Positions 1 through 7,994 of a DNA stretch of 8,939 bases are shown here, in pieces. The stretch lies in NCBI GenBank assembly GCA_035527715.1, contig DATKZY010000171.1, forward strand, positions 1 to 8,939. Direction: 5' to 3'. The stretch comes from DSUN01 sp035527715. Its GTDB lineage: Bacteria > Planctomycetota > PUPC01 > DSUN01. The translations under genes were made by a program, and so were the position numbers. Numbering within the stretch: position 1 is the stretch's first letter; each line of letters begins with the position of its first letter. The notes beneath the pieces were generated by a model. That model was given only the letters and a program-made list of their open reading frames with translations. It made no database searches and was not told the DNA's origin.

Positions 1-1036
1 CCCACTGGATGAATTCGCGTCCGTCCTCGGCGCCGCGGCCGCCCGCCCCGACGAGTGCCTCGCCGGCCTGCATCTGCGCCAGCGGAAGGTGGTGGTAGCG
101 CGACGTCTGGTGGTATGAGGCGACGATCCTCGCCTCGTTGATGGTCGGGTGCACGTGGCCGAGGGCCTCCCGGGCGCGGTCCTGCTTCCGATAGCTCAGT
201 TGGCCGCCGCAGAGGCCGGTCTTCGGGTCTCGGCCCTGTTGCCATCGGTAGATGAGGCGACGGGTCCACGCCAGGGCATGGTCGTCCTTGCCCAGGACGG
301 CGAGCATCGTGCCGGCGTGCAGGAGGGGCGGGGTGACGTTGGCGAACGACAGGTTGTCGCCCTTCGACGGGAACGGCACCTTGATGGTGTCGTTGAAGGC
401 GTGGTCCCACTGCGGGCGGGCAAGTTTCTTCAGGCTGGCGTGGCGGTTGTAGTCGAGGAGCGACCAGTCGAGGATGTGCCCCGCCCAGATCGCCTCCATC
501 AACTGCCGTGTCGCGTCGGGGGCGACGCGCCACATCAGGGCGTAGTACGGCTGGTGGCTCTTGAGCTCGTGCGCGTCGGCGTACTGGCCGACGGGTTTGT
601 CGGCCTCGAGGTCCCAGGCCATGTGCCCGCCCCAGTAGAGCAGGCCGCTGGGCGCGCGGAGGTGCTTGAGGGCGTAGCGGGCGGCGTCCTCGGCGGCTTG
701 GCGGTACTTCGGCTCGCCGGTCAGCGCCGTCAGCCCGTCGAGCAGCCGCAGCAGGGGCTGCTGGCTGGCGAAGTTGCACAGGACCCACGTCTCGCCGCGG
801 CACAGCCACTTCGCCGGCTCGAGGGTCTCGGCGTGGAGCCCGTCCACGAACAGCGGCGTCCTCTCCTTGCCGTAGACGTCGCGGCCGCGGGCGAGCACCG
901 TCTCGGCGAAGGCGCGGACAGCGTCGAGGCAGGGCGCGCTCGGCGCCTCGGCCTGCCCACCCACCCCCAGGGCCGGCGACAGCTCCAGCGCCGCCACGGC
1001 GATCACCACGCGACAGCGTCGTGCATGGGCTATCAT
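1..1036 (-). CDS. Secreted pectate-lyase-like protein (PL2-type alpha/alpha toroid), C-terminus cut by window edge
   Basis: The reverse-strand frame opens at ATG 1036-1034 and stays open through base 2, giving 345 visible residues; the C-terminus lies outside the window. The start forms an ATGA overlap with the stop of the upstream gene and has an AGGAGGG Shine-Dalgarno site (1046-1052) 9 bases away. Residues 1-29 look like a signal peptide (RRCR, then a hydrophobic stretch). Visible motifs are TPLFVDGL (60-67), NFASQQPLLRLLDGLTALTG (88-107), GLLYWGGHMAWDLE (131-144), ADAHELKSHQPYY (153-165) and DYNRHA (195-200). From memory, family 2 pectate lyases bind a transition metal through two His and one Glu and use an Arg next to the second His as base (Yersinia PL2: H109, E130, R171-H172). 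Here E157 and R198-H199 keep exactly the 42-residue spacing, and H138 lies 19 before E157 (21 in the Yersinia enzyme). I infer beta-elimination of galacturonan outside the cytoplasm. Another alpha/alpha-barrel lyase or hydrolase is possible. Confidence 0.72.
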   Translation of the reverse strand, partial: MIAHARRCRVVIAVAALELSPALGVGGQAEAPSAPCLDAVRAFAETVLARGRDVYGKERTPLFVDGLHAETLEPAKWLCRGETWVLCNFASQQPLLRLLDGLTALTGEPKYRQAAEDAARYALKHLRAPSGLLYWGGHMAWDLEADKPVGQYADAHELKSHQPYYALMWRVAPDATRQLMEAIWAGHILDWSLLDYNRHASLKKLARPQWDHAFNDTIKVPFPSKGDNLSFANVTPPLLHAGTMLAVLGKDDHALAWTRRLIYRWQQGRDPKTGLCGGQLSYRKQDRAREALGHVHPTINEARIVASYHQTSRYHHLPLAQMQAGEALVGAGGRGAEDGREFIQW

Positions 1037-2433
1037 CGCTTCGCGCCCTCCTGCGCCCGGCCGAGGTGGAGCACGGCCTCGCCAGCGAACGGGGCCTTGA
1101 GCTGTCGCGGCGCGCCGCCGGCGACCGGCTCGCCTGGCGCGGCCTTGCCCGTCTTCGCGTCGAGCCATTCCACGGCGAGCGTGCTCTCGGCGGCCGAGAG
1201 GTCCACCGTCACCTCGCCGCCCGCGGGCAGGTACACGAGGTACTCGCGCCCCGGGTTGGCGAGGCAGTAGCCGGTCGAGGCGAGCTTGCCTTGCGGCGTC
1301 ATCGCCGCCAGGTCCACCCGCTCGGCGAGGCGGCGGGCCAGGCCCATGCTGCGGTGGATGGGCCGCCACTTCGGGTCGAAGCGCTCGCCGAGGATCAGCC
1401 CGTCGTAGGGGTCCATGAAGATGGGGTTGTGCCCCCGCAGGAAGCTCTTCCACACCCAGGCCGCGTTGCCGCCGATGCCCCAGAGGTGGTCCGTGTCGTT
1501 GAGGACGACCTTCTTGCCGTCGGCGGCAGGCGGGTTGTCGCGGTAGCCGCCATCGGGGTTCGGCGACACCCAGTCGGCCGGGCTGTCGAACAGGGTCTTG
1601 TTGCTCCCGCCCTTGTACTGGAAGGTCATGCCCACGGGGTGCTGCTTCGGCTTCGTCTTCTCGTAGTCCTTGATGAAGCGGATGATGTGGTATTGCCACT
1701 CGGTGGACGGCGGGTGGTTCTCGTTGGAAATCTCGTAGAGCACGTTGTCGAGGTCGTTGACCGTGTCAATGACCTTGCGGACGTACGCTTCCTGCGCAGC
1801 GGTGACGGCCTTGACGACAAGCTCGTGGACTTCGAGGCCCTTGCCGTCGCCGTTGGGGTCGCCATTGATGCCGTTGACGTTGTTCTTGGAGTGGCACGGG
1901 TGCACGTCCCAGGCCTTGGGCGAGAACTGCAAGGCCCAGCCCTCGAAGAGCATGATGGCGACGTAGATCCCCCTGTCGCGGGCCGCGGCGACGCGGGTGC
2001 GCAGCCGCTCGAAATAGTCGGGGTCGAACTTCGTGAGGTCGAACTTCGGCTTGCCGTCGAGCGCGTTGCCCGGCCCCGTGCGCGCCCAGGGCGTGGGCGC
2101 CACGTGGTTCAGCGCGTCGCGCTGGTTTGGCGTCGTGTTCCACGTCACGCATTCCCAGGCCCAGAGGCGGATGAAGTTGTGGTGGTGCTTTTCGAGGAAG
2201 TCGAGGTAGGCGGGGAAGTCGAACTTCGGCGGCGGGTCCGTCTTCCCCATGTCCACGAGATTGTTCCAGGTGTGGGACCCGACCAGGAGGACGGCTTTGC
2301 CGCTGGCATCGGCGAAGTAGCGCGGGTTCCTGGGGTGCACCTTCAGAGGGCCCGTGGCCGGCGCGCCGCCGGACGCTGCTGAGACCAGACATGCACACGC
2401 GAACGCCCCGGCCAGCACCTCGACGTAACTCAT
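1033..2433 (-). CDS. Secreted glycoside hydrolase, DUF4038/apiosidase-like (or DUF6298-like) TIM barrel
   Basis: This gene encodes 466 residues. ATG 2433-2431 is chosen because AAGGAGG (2442-2448) sits 8 bases upstream and a hydrophobic leader follows (LAGAFACACLVSAASGG, 7-23); a longer frame to 2499 would overlap the predicted promoter. The mature N-terminus begins NPRYFADASGKAVLLVGSHT (36-55), the hallmark opening of DUF4038/apiosidase-like proteins and relatives. Next come NFIRLWAWE (86-94, strand beta2/3), GIYVAIMLFEGW (155-166) and LYEISNENH (232-240), where E238 is the likely acid/base by analogy with clan GH-A. NDTDHLWG (312-319) and PIFMDPYDG (337-345) are candidate sites for the nucleophile. 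From about 385 a small beta domain follows (EYLVYLPAGGEVTVDL), like the C-terminal domain often attached to this family. Characterised apiosidases (GH140) remove apiose from rhamnogalacturonan II side chains. The coupling to a pectate-lyase-like gene supports a pectin substrate, but the exact bond cut cannot be told from sequence alone. Confidence 0.82.
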   Translation of the reverse strand: MSYVEVLAGAFACACLVSAASGGAPATGPLKVHPRNPRYFADASGKAVLLVGSHTWNNLVDMGKTDPPPKFDFPAYLDFLEKHHHNFIRLWAWECVTWNTTPNQRDALNHVAPTPWARTGPGNALDGKPKFDLTKFDPDYFERLRTRVAAARDRGIYVAIMLFEGWALQFSPKAWDVHPCHSKNNVNGINGDPNGDGKGLEVHELVVKAVTAAQEAYVRKVIDTVNDLDNVLYEISNENHPPSTEWQYHIIRFIKDYEKTKPKQHPVGMTFQYKGGSNKTLFDSPADWVSPNPDGGYRDNPPAADGKKVVLNDTDHLWGIGGNAAWVWKSFLRGHNPIFMDPYDGLILGERFDPKWRPIHRSMGLARRLAERVDLAAMTPQGKLASTGYCLANPGREYLVYLPAGGEVTVDLSAAESTLAVEWLDAKTGKAAPGEPVAGGAPRQLKAPFAGEAVLHLGRAQEGAKR

Positions 2434-2471
2434 GGCATTTGCCTCCTTCCGGCGTGATCTGCCAATGACCC

Positions 2472-2499
2472 AGTGTAGCGAAGGGCGGCTGCATTTCAA
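2472..2499 (-). promoter_or_regulatory. Predicted sigma-70-like promoter for the minus-strand pectin operon
   Basis: Read on the minus strand, TTGAAA (2499-2494) and TACACT (2477-2472) are 16 bp apart, matching the -35 and -10 consensus at 5/6 and 4/6. The expected start near 2465 would leave a leader of about 30 nt containing the Shine-Dalgarno site at 2448-2442. This is a prediction by eye, and no operator was identified. Confidence 0.45.
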
Positions 2500-2530
2500 G
2501 TGGCGTGGGGCCTGCCAGAGGATGCCGGGA

Positions 2531-2559
2531 TTGACAGGGCCGCGCCCCTGGGGTATCCT
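2531..2559 (+). promoter_or_regulatory. Predicted sigma-70-like promoter for the plus-strand paralog operon
   Basis: A perfect TTGACA (2531-2536) is followed after exactly 17 bp by TATCCT (2554-2559, 4/6). Transcription would start near 2566, about 20 nt before the ATG at 2586, with GAGGGAG (2571-2577) as ribosome binding site 8 bases from the start. The site lies 31 bp from the -35 of the divergent minus-strand promoter, so a protein binding between them could act on both. Confidence 0.5.
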
Positions 2560-2585
2560 GGACGCGGGGAGAGGGAGCAGGCGCT

Positions 2586-5573
2586 ATGGCAGCCGGACGA
2601 ACGCTGGGGTTGCTGGTCGCGGCGTTGGCGCTGGCGGGAGGCCACGTGCAGGGCGCGATGGCCACCTGCCGCCTGGGCACGGGGCCTAAGCGCCTGGCGG
2701 CCCGGCCCGGCGGCCCCGCCAGGGGCAAGCTCCCGACGGGCTACGTCGCCGAGGCCAAAATCGCTCCCGTCATTGACGGCAAGCTCGACGACGAGGCCTG
2801 GAGGAACGCCGCCCGAATGACCCTCGCTCGAGCGCTCGACGGGGCCGGCCCGGCCGCCCAGCTCACCGAGGTCCGAGCCGTCCAGGACGGCACGGCCCTG
2901 TATCTGGCCCTCCGCTGCGTCGAGCCGGCTCTCGACAAGCTCAGGGCCGCCCGGCGCAGCCACGACGGGGAAATCTGGGCCGACGACTCCGTCGAGGTGT
3001 TCCTGGGCTTCGGCGGGACGTATTACCACTTCGGCGTCAGCGCGGCAGGGTCCACGTACGACGGCAAGGGCAAGGACCCCGCCTGGAGCTCCGGCCTCCG
3101 CGCGGCCGTTGCGAAGGGGGAGAAGGAGTGGACGGCCGAGCTGGCCCTCCCGCTGGACAGGATGTTGGGGGGCGCCAAGTGCCCTGCGGAGTGGATCGCC
3201 AACTTCAACCGGTCCCGCTACGCCGGGGGCGAGCTTCAGGAGACGGCCTGGTCGCCGACCTACTCGGGCAACAGCCACGCCCCCGAGTGGTTTGGGAAGC
3301 TGCTGTTCTCCGCCCCGCCGACCGAGCCCCCCAGCGCCCCAGCCGGCGCCGCCGAGACGGTCACGGTCCTGCCGACGAAGGCCGGGGTGTGCGTGGTCCG
3401 GTTCGACCTGTCGGCCCTGCGGAGAGGCGTCAGGATCTATCGGGCGGATTTGCGGCTGGCCCGCACCCAGGCCGTCACCGGCGCGGACGACGAGGCAATG
3501 GTGGACATCCAGATCTGCCCGCTTCTGACAGAGCTCGCGCCCGGCGGGGACCCGGCCCCGGCGGGGGAGCCTCTGAAGGTCCGGGCGCCCTGGTTCGACT
3601 CCTTCGACGCGACCGAGGCCGTTCGCGCCTGGGCCGGCGGAAAGCCCAACGGGGGCTTTTACATCAAGGCCGGGCCGTTCCTCGACCCTGCCGCCTCGTG
3701 CCTCGACGTGGCCTGCGAAGGCACGCCCGCCGACGTGCCACGACAAGTCACGGCCGTCCGGGCATTCCACCGCGCCGGCCAGACCTTCATCATCTGGAAG
3801 GAGACTGACGACCCCATCGGGACCGACCGCGTGAAGTGGGGCCAGTTCCGGTCCGCTCTCGACGCCGCGGAGAGCAGCGGCCTGCGCTATTGCGTGTACC
3901 GCTCCGACAAGCCCATCACAGCCGCCAGCCTGCACGAGGCCGAGCGGATTGCCGTCGTCGCGCCGCTGTCGGGCTGGAACGTCAACGGGCGGAGCCTCGA
4001 CAAGGCCATTGACGACGCCCTGTCGAGCGAGCAGACACTCTTCTACGGCCAGTGGAACCCCTTCGTCCAGGCCAGCATGGACGGCAAGTTCGGGCTCGAC
4101 TGCGCGATGGAGCGGCTGGTCATCCGGGACGGAGAGCAGCCGCTCACCCGCGGCACGGGCCTATACGTCCACACCCCAGGGAAGCCAGGGACAGCGTTCT
4201 ACGCGGTAGTCACCTGCCGCGACGGCGTCGAGAACACCACGGACCTCTCCGAGGGGAACTCTCTCGCTACCGCGGTGGAGGAGACGGCGGGGACCGGCGA
4301 GCCGGTGCTCCAGAAGGAGTTTCCTCCGAAGCCCTTCTTCAACTACCGCGAGAGGCGCCTGCACTACGTTCGGTGGGTCGCCCCCCCGTACGGCCCCCTT
4401 CCGAGCCAGTACCACAACTGGGGCGTGGGCGTGCCGGAGACGGAGGGCAAGACGGCCATGCCCATCGAGCTGAGCCTCCACCGCGACGGGCGAAGCTACC
4501 ACCGGACCCAATACCGCGTTGAGCTCGACAGTCTGGTCCTCTCCCCGCACGACTTCCCCGTCAAGACCTGGTGGTACGGCCACCACGAGTCACTGGGCAC
4601 GCTCAAGAGCTTCAGGCAAGGCACCGTCCAGCCCTACACGGAGCGGCGGCTGCTGGCGTTCCTGGACTGGGCGTCGAGGAAGTGGCGGGCCGACCGCAGC
4701 CGCGTGATCGTGACCGGCGCCGGCGGCGCGGCGGCCGGCAGCGGCGCACTGCACCTGGGCATCCGGCACCCGAAGGTCTTCAGCCTCGTGCTCTCAGGCT
4801 ACGGCATGGCCGACTACGCGGGCGAGATGGCGGCTCTCACAGCCGTCAAGCGCGCCGGCACCATGCCCGTCCAACTCGAGGCTATCTGGGGCAAGGTCGC
4901 CTGGGGCTGCAAGACCGACGCGGGGCGGAGTGTGTGGGACGAGTTGAACCTGGCCAAGCTGGTCGCCGAGCTGCCCGAGAATGTGAGCCTGCCGCTGGTC
5001 ACCGTCACCGGCGGGGGCATGCTCAAGCCCATGCGCGACTTCTTCGTGGCCATGCTGGAGCGGGGCCAGCCCATTATGGGACGCTACGGAGTCTACGGCG
5101 GCGGCCTGCTCCTGCCGGTGAGCCGCACGGGGACCTGGACGAACATGATCCGCCAGGACGTGCGGCTCGACCAGGCACTCCCTGCCTTCTCGGGGCCGGG
5201 GGCCGCCGGCCTGTGGCAGGAGCCCAGGGAGCCCTCAGGGGCGCTGGTCGTCTCCGACGGCATCCGGCGCTGGTGGGGCGACATCCACACCGGCTGCCGC
5301 TGGAAGACCGATGACCTGGTGGACGAGCCGGTCCGCTTCGAGATCACGCTCTTCTGGGTCGGCGCCGCGAGGGAGCGGACCCTGGCCGACGTGACCCTTC
5401 GCCGCCTCCAGAAGTTCCTCATCCGACCCGGGCACGACTACCGCTTCGAAGTCCGCCGCCACACGGGCGAGTTGATCCGCGAAGGAACCGTGCAGCCGGG
5501 CAAGGGCGGCCAGTTCCTGCTCAAGGGCGTCCTCCTCACGCCCGAGGGAACCCGCGTTGTCCTGAGACCGTGA
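2586..5573 (+). CDS. Secreted multidomain protein: CBM9-like, DNRLRE-like, Fn3-like and degenerate alpha/beta-hydrolase-like domains
   Basis: This gene encodes 995 residues. The start is supported by GAGGGAG 8 bases upstream and by a signal peptide (hydrophobic 7-19, cleavage near VQGA, 21-24). Residues 52-243 resemble a CBM9-like/DOMON carbohydrate-binding fold: PVIDGKLDDEAW (61-72), then WADDSVEVFLG (131-141), then EWTAELALPL (181-190). Residues 255-378 resemble a DNRLRE-type beta domain (VVRFDLSALRRG followed by DLRLAR). Residues 384-565 resemble an Fn3 module (GQTFIIWKE, YCVYRSDKPI). Residues about 590-905 look like an alpha/beta hydrolase: DRSRVIVTG (703-711), then GALHLGIRHPKVF (720-732). 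However, the elbow between them reads GAGGAAAGSG (711-720) rather than GxSxGG, so the usual nucleophile Ser appears absent unless S719 serves. A beta domain closes the protein (VTLRRLQKFLIRPG and onward). Residues from about 255 are homologous to the next gene. An exported glycan-binding or esterase-like role is inferred; the substrate is unknown. Confidence 0.85.
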   Translation: MAAGRTLGLLVAALALAGGHVQGAMATCRLGTGPKRLAARPGGPARGKLPTGYVAEAKIAPVIDGKLDDEAWRNAARMTLARALDGAGPAAQLTEVRAVQDGTALYLALRCVEPALDKLRAARRSHDGEIWADDSVEVFLGFGGTYYHFGVSAAGSTYDGKGKDPAWSSGLRAAVAKGEKEWTAELALPLDRMLGGAKCPAEWIANFNRSRYAGGELQETAWSPTYSGNSHAPEWFGKLLFSAPPTEPPSAPAGAAETVTVLPTKAGVCVVRFDLSALRRGVRIYRADLRLARTQAVTGADDEAMVDIQICPLLTELAPGGDPAPAGEPLKVRAPWFDSFDATEAVRAWAGGKPNGGFYIKAGPFLDPAASCLDVACEGTPADVPRQVTAVRAFHRAGQTFIIWKETDDPIGTDRVKWGQFRSALDAAESSGLRYCVYRSDKPITAASLHEAERIAVVAPLSGWNVNGRSLDKAIDDALSSEQTLFYGQWNPFVQASMDGKFGLDCAMERLVIRDGEQPLTRGTGLYVHTPGKPGTAFYAVVTCRDGVENTTDLSEGNSLATAVEETAGTGEPVLQKEFPPKPFFNYRERRLHYVRWVAPPYGPLPSQYHNWGVGVPETEGKTAMPIELSLHRDGRSYHRTQYRVELDSLVLSPHDFPVKTWWYGHHESLGTLKSFRQGTVQPYTERRLLAFLDWASRKWRADRSRVIVTGAGGAAAGSGALHLGIRHPKVFSLVLSGYGMADYAGEMAALTAVKRAGTMPVQLEAIWGKVAWGCKTDAGRSVWDELNLAKLVAELPENVSLPLVTVTGGGMLKPMRDFFVAMLERGQPIMGRYGVYGGGLLLPVSRTGTWTNMIRQDVRLDQALPAFSGPGAAGLWQEPREPSGALVVSDGIRRWWGDIHTGCRWKTDDLVDEPVRFEITLFWVGAARERTLADVTLRRLQKFLIRPGHDYRFEVRRHTGELIREGTVQPGKGGQFLLKGVLLTPEGTRVVLRP

Positions 5574-5593
5574 AGCCAAGCGGGGAAGAAGAC

Positions 5594-7876
5594 ATGACCA
5601 GAAGCCTGTGCACCTTGCTGATCCTCCTGGGCGCGGGGGCCGCCGCCCGCGGCGACGTCGTCACCGAGAGCTGGGGCGGGGAGGGGAAGCTCACGCACCC
5701 GGGGACCCTGAAGGTGGTCTCCGTCCCCGGGCAGGCCCCGCGACTCCTCTTCGACCTGTCAGCCATCCCGAGGGATGCCACGGTGCTTCACGCCTCGCTG
5801 TCTTGTGCCGGGGGCCAGCCGCGGGAGCCGATCCGAGTCCTCGTCGCCGACGCCCCTGGCGTCGGGCCGCTCAAGCTCGAGGAGCCGTGGTGTCGTTCCC
5901 TTGACGCCACCGAGGCCGTGCGCACACGGGTGGCCGAGCCGGCCAGGAACCTGGGCCTGGTGGCCGAGGCCCTCAGCGGGCCGCCCGCCGCCTGCCGACT
6001 CGAGGTCCGCTACGAGGGGAAGGCCGGGCGGGTTCCTCCGCAGGTGGAGGGGCTCAGAGCGATTCACCACGACGGCCAGACGTTTCTCCGCTGGAGGGAG
6101 CTGCCCGTCTATCGCCCGCCCGCCGAGGCGACCCTGTGGATCACCCGCATGGCCGGCCTGAAGACCGAGACGGCCAGGGAGCCGGGAAAGGGGGTCAGGG
6201 ACTTCCCCCGCGCCGCCGCCATCACGCTGAAGACCCTGCGCGATCTCCAGGGCCTGGCCGTCCGCGACAAGCCGGCCGGCCGCATGCGGCGCGACATGGC
6301 CCCGTTCGTGCGCCTCCGCGAGGTGCCCGAGGTCCGCTACCGCGTCTACCGCCATAGCGAGCGAATCACCCCGGCCACTCTGAAGAACGCCCAACTCGTC
6401 GGCGAGGCCGACGCCCTGTGTGCCTACCAGGACGGCTTCATCCATATCCACTCCCACGGCGAGTACTACGACCCCTACGAGGAGGGCCAGTCGGTCATCC
6501 CCACCTGGTCGGTGGGCGCGGGCGAGCCGGTCCTGCCGGGCGAGGCCTACTACGTCCACGCCCCCTCGGCCGCAGGCAACGTCCATTACGCTGTGACCTC
6601 CGTGCAGGACGGCACCGAGAACGCCTCCGCCATCACCGACGCCAACAGCCTGGCCCAGCCCATCGAGGAACGGGCCGAGCCGCGCCAGCCGGTCCCCCAG
6701 TTCGTCACGGTCAACCGCACCCGCTACGGCCAGGCCGACGCTGCCGAGCACTGGTTCGCTTACTGGCTCGCCCCGCCGTTCGCGAACGTCGCCGACAACC
6801 GCCCGCGGCGAGTGGTCATGGCGATGTCCGACGCCTGGAAGACCCCCGGGCCGCTCAGCGTCTCCACCCGTCCCGGCGTGGGGCCGGGCTGGAAGGTGGA
6901 CAAGCTCGACACCGCGTACTTCTACGTCGAGCAGGACGTCGCCTACGGCGGCGACCTCTGCTACAGCCAGGGCCGAGACACCCTGCGCAGCGTGCGCGAG
7001 AGCAAGGTGGACTACTTCTCGGACCGCTACGTCACCGCCATGGTGCAGTGGGCGCTGAGCAAGTGGGACGTGGACCGCTCGCGGCTCACCAGCAGCGTCG
7101 GCACTCACTACGGCGTTCGGCACCCCGAGCTCTTCCCGATCCTGTGGATCGGCCCGTATGAGGTGGACTACGATCAGAAGTGGAACCCCGCCTGCGGGTC
7201 GCTGGCGGGCAGGCTCGGGCCGCGCGAGCTGGCCGAGACCGTGGACGGCGCGCCCGCGTGGGACGCCTTCAACATCGCCTGGTACCTGGCCTCGAACCAG
7301 GACAAGGACATCCCCTTCTGGGTCCACGACGTCGGCGGCAAGGAGGGCGGCCACGCCGTCGAGTTCGGCTGGCAGGACGATGGCAAGGGCCTCGCCGCGC
7401 TACGCGACGCCCGCCAGCCCCACATCGCTCACTGGGGCGGTGGCTCCTGGAGCCGCGAGGTCACCGCCGGCCTGGCCAGCATGCGGTGGGGCGGGAGCGT
7501 CCCCGCCTTCTCCCGCTGCTCCCTCGACGGCAATCCCGGCAACGGCGACCCCGCCGACGGCGACCCGTGGGGCCAGATCAATGGCTTCCTGTTCTGGGAC
7601 CCCGCCGACACCGTAGACGAGGCCACGAAGTGGGCGATGACCGTCTTTCTGACCCAGGATTGTGGCGATGACGTCTGCACCGTGGACGTCACTCCGCGCC
7701 GCTGCCGGGTCTTCAAGCCCAGGCCCGGCGAGCGCTTCCGCTGGACCAACACCAGCTCCGCCGATGGCAAGGTCGTCCAGTCTGGCGAGACAACGGCTGA
7801 CAAGTGGGGCCTCGTGACCGTGCCGGCGGCGCGGGTAGGCAAAGGGAGGAGCCGGATCACCCTCACGAGGGACTGA
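5594..7876 (+). CDS. Secreted multidomain protein, paralog of the upstream gene without the CBM9-like domain
   Basis: This gene encodes 760 residues. ATG 5594 is preferred because it begins a clean signal peptide (MTRSLCTLLILLGAGAAA) with GGGGA (5582-5586) 7 bases upstream. A GTG at 5570 overlapping the previous stop would add 8 polar residues before it. The gene starts 20 bp after the upstream gene and surely shares its transcript. Residues 30-141 match the paralog's DNRLRE-like domain (LLFDLSAIP, SLDATEAVR) and 148-360 its Fn3-like domain (GQTFLRWRE, YRVYRHSERI, HYAVTSVQDGTEN). About 75 residues (171-245) have only a short counterpart in the paralog. Residues 385-635 are alpha/beta-hydrolase-like: WALSKWDVDRSR (486-497) runs directly into LTSSVGTHYGVRHPELF (498-514), so the elbow is roughly nine residues shorter than in the paralog and has no GxSxG. 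PAFSRCSLDGNPG (637-649) and TVDVTPRRCRVF (697-708) align with the paralog's C-terminus. The function is unknown; it is probably extracellular glycan-related, and possibly a pseudoenzyme. Confidence 0.85.
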   Translation: MTRSLCTLLILLGAGAAARGDVVTESWGGEGKLTHPGTLKVVSVPGQAPRLLFDLSAIPRDATVLHASLSCAGGQPREPIRVLVADAPGVGPLKLEEPWCRSLDATEAVRTRVAEPARNLGLVAEALSGPPAACRLEVRYEGKAGRVPPQVEGLRAIHHDGQTFLRWRELPVYRPPAEATLWITRMAGLKTETAREPGKGVRDFPRAAAITLKTLRDLQGLAVRDKPAGRMRRDMAPFVRLREVPEVRYRVYRHSERITPATLKNAQLVGEADALCAYQDGFIHIHSHGEYYDPYEEGQSVIPTWSVGAGEPVLPGEAYYVHAPSAAGNVHYAVTSVQDGTENASAITDANSLAQPIEERAEPRQPVPQFVTVNRTRYGQADAAEHWFAYWLAPPFANVADNRPRRVVMAMSDAWKTPGPLSVSTRPGVGPGWKVDKLDTAYFYVEQDVAYGGDLCYSQGRDTLRSVRESKVDYFSDRYVTAMVQWALSKWDVDRSRLTSSVGTHYGVRHPELFPILWIGPYEVDYDQKWNPACGSLAGRLGPRELAETVDGAPAWDAFNIAWYLASNQDKDIPFWVHDVGGKEGGHAVEFGWQDDGKGLAALRDARQPHIAHWGGGSWSREVTAGLASMRWGGSVPAFSRCSLDGNPGNGDPADGDPWGQINGFLFWDPADTVDEATKWAMTVFLTQDCGDDVCTVDVTPRRCRVFKPRPGERFRWTNTSSADGKVVQSGETTADKWGLVTVPAARVGKGRSRITLTRD

Positions 7877-7994
7877 CCGCCGAGCATTGCCTGTGGAAGG
7901 GCTAAGAGCGTCCAGAACAGAGAATCCGCCTGGCCAGAGCGCCGTGGCAAAGCGAATCAGCTTCCAGAGACGAGCGGTTGCTGCACAGGGGGGG

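Noticed and set aside
149..1270. Long plus-strand open frame opposite the lyase and hydrolase genes
   Set aside because: It is rich in Arg, Val, Gly and Ala with no domain pattern, and it spans two real genes on the other strand; this is typical of antisense frames in GC-rich coding DNA.
1021..2382. 453-codon plus-strand frame opposite the glycoside hydrolase
   Set aside because: It shows Arg/Val/Gly-rich composition without motifs, while the opposite strand has a signal peptide, family motifs and a strong ribosome binding site.
2496..3935. Long minus-strand frame opposite the CBM9-like protein
   Set aside because: It is an antisense shadow; it covers both predicted promoters and has no recognisable domains.
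5570..5593. GTG start at 5570 for the second paralog
   Set aside because: It would overlap the previous stop and add eight polar residues before an otherwise complete signal peptide; ATG 5594 has a usable ribosome binding site.
5759..7354. 531-codon minus-strand frame opposite the second paralog
   Set aside because: It is an antisense shadow of a gene with clear homology to its neighbour.
7877..7994. Rho-independent terminator after the paralog operon
   Set aside because: Only an 8-bp palindrome (7930-7937) is present, with no stable stem and no T-run.
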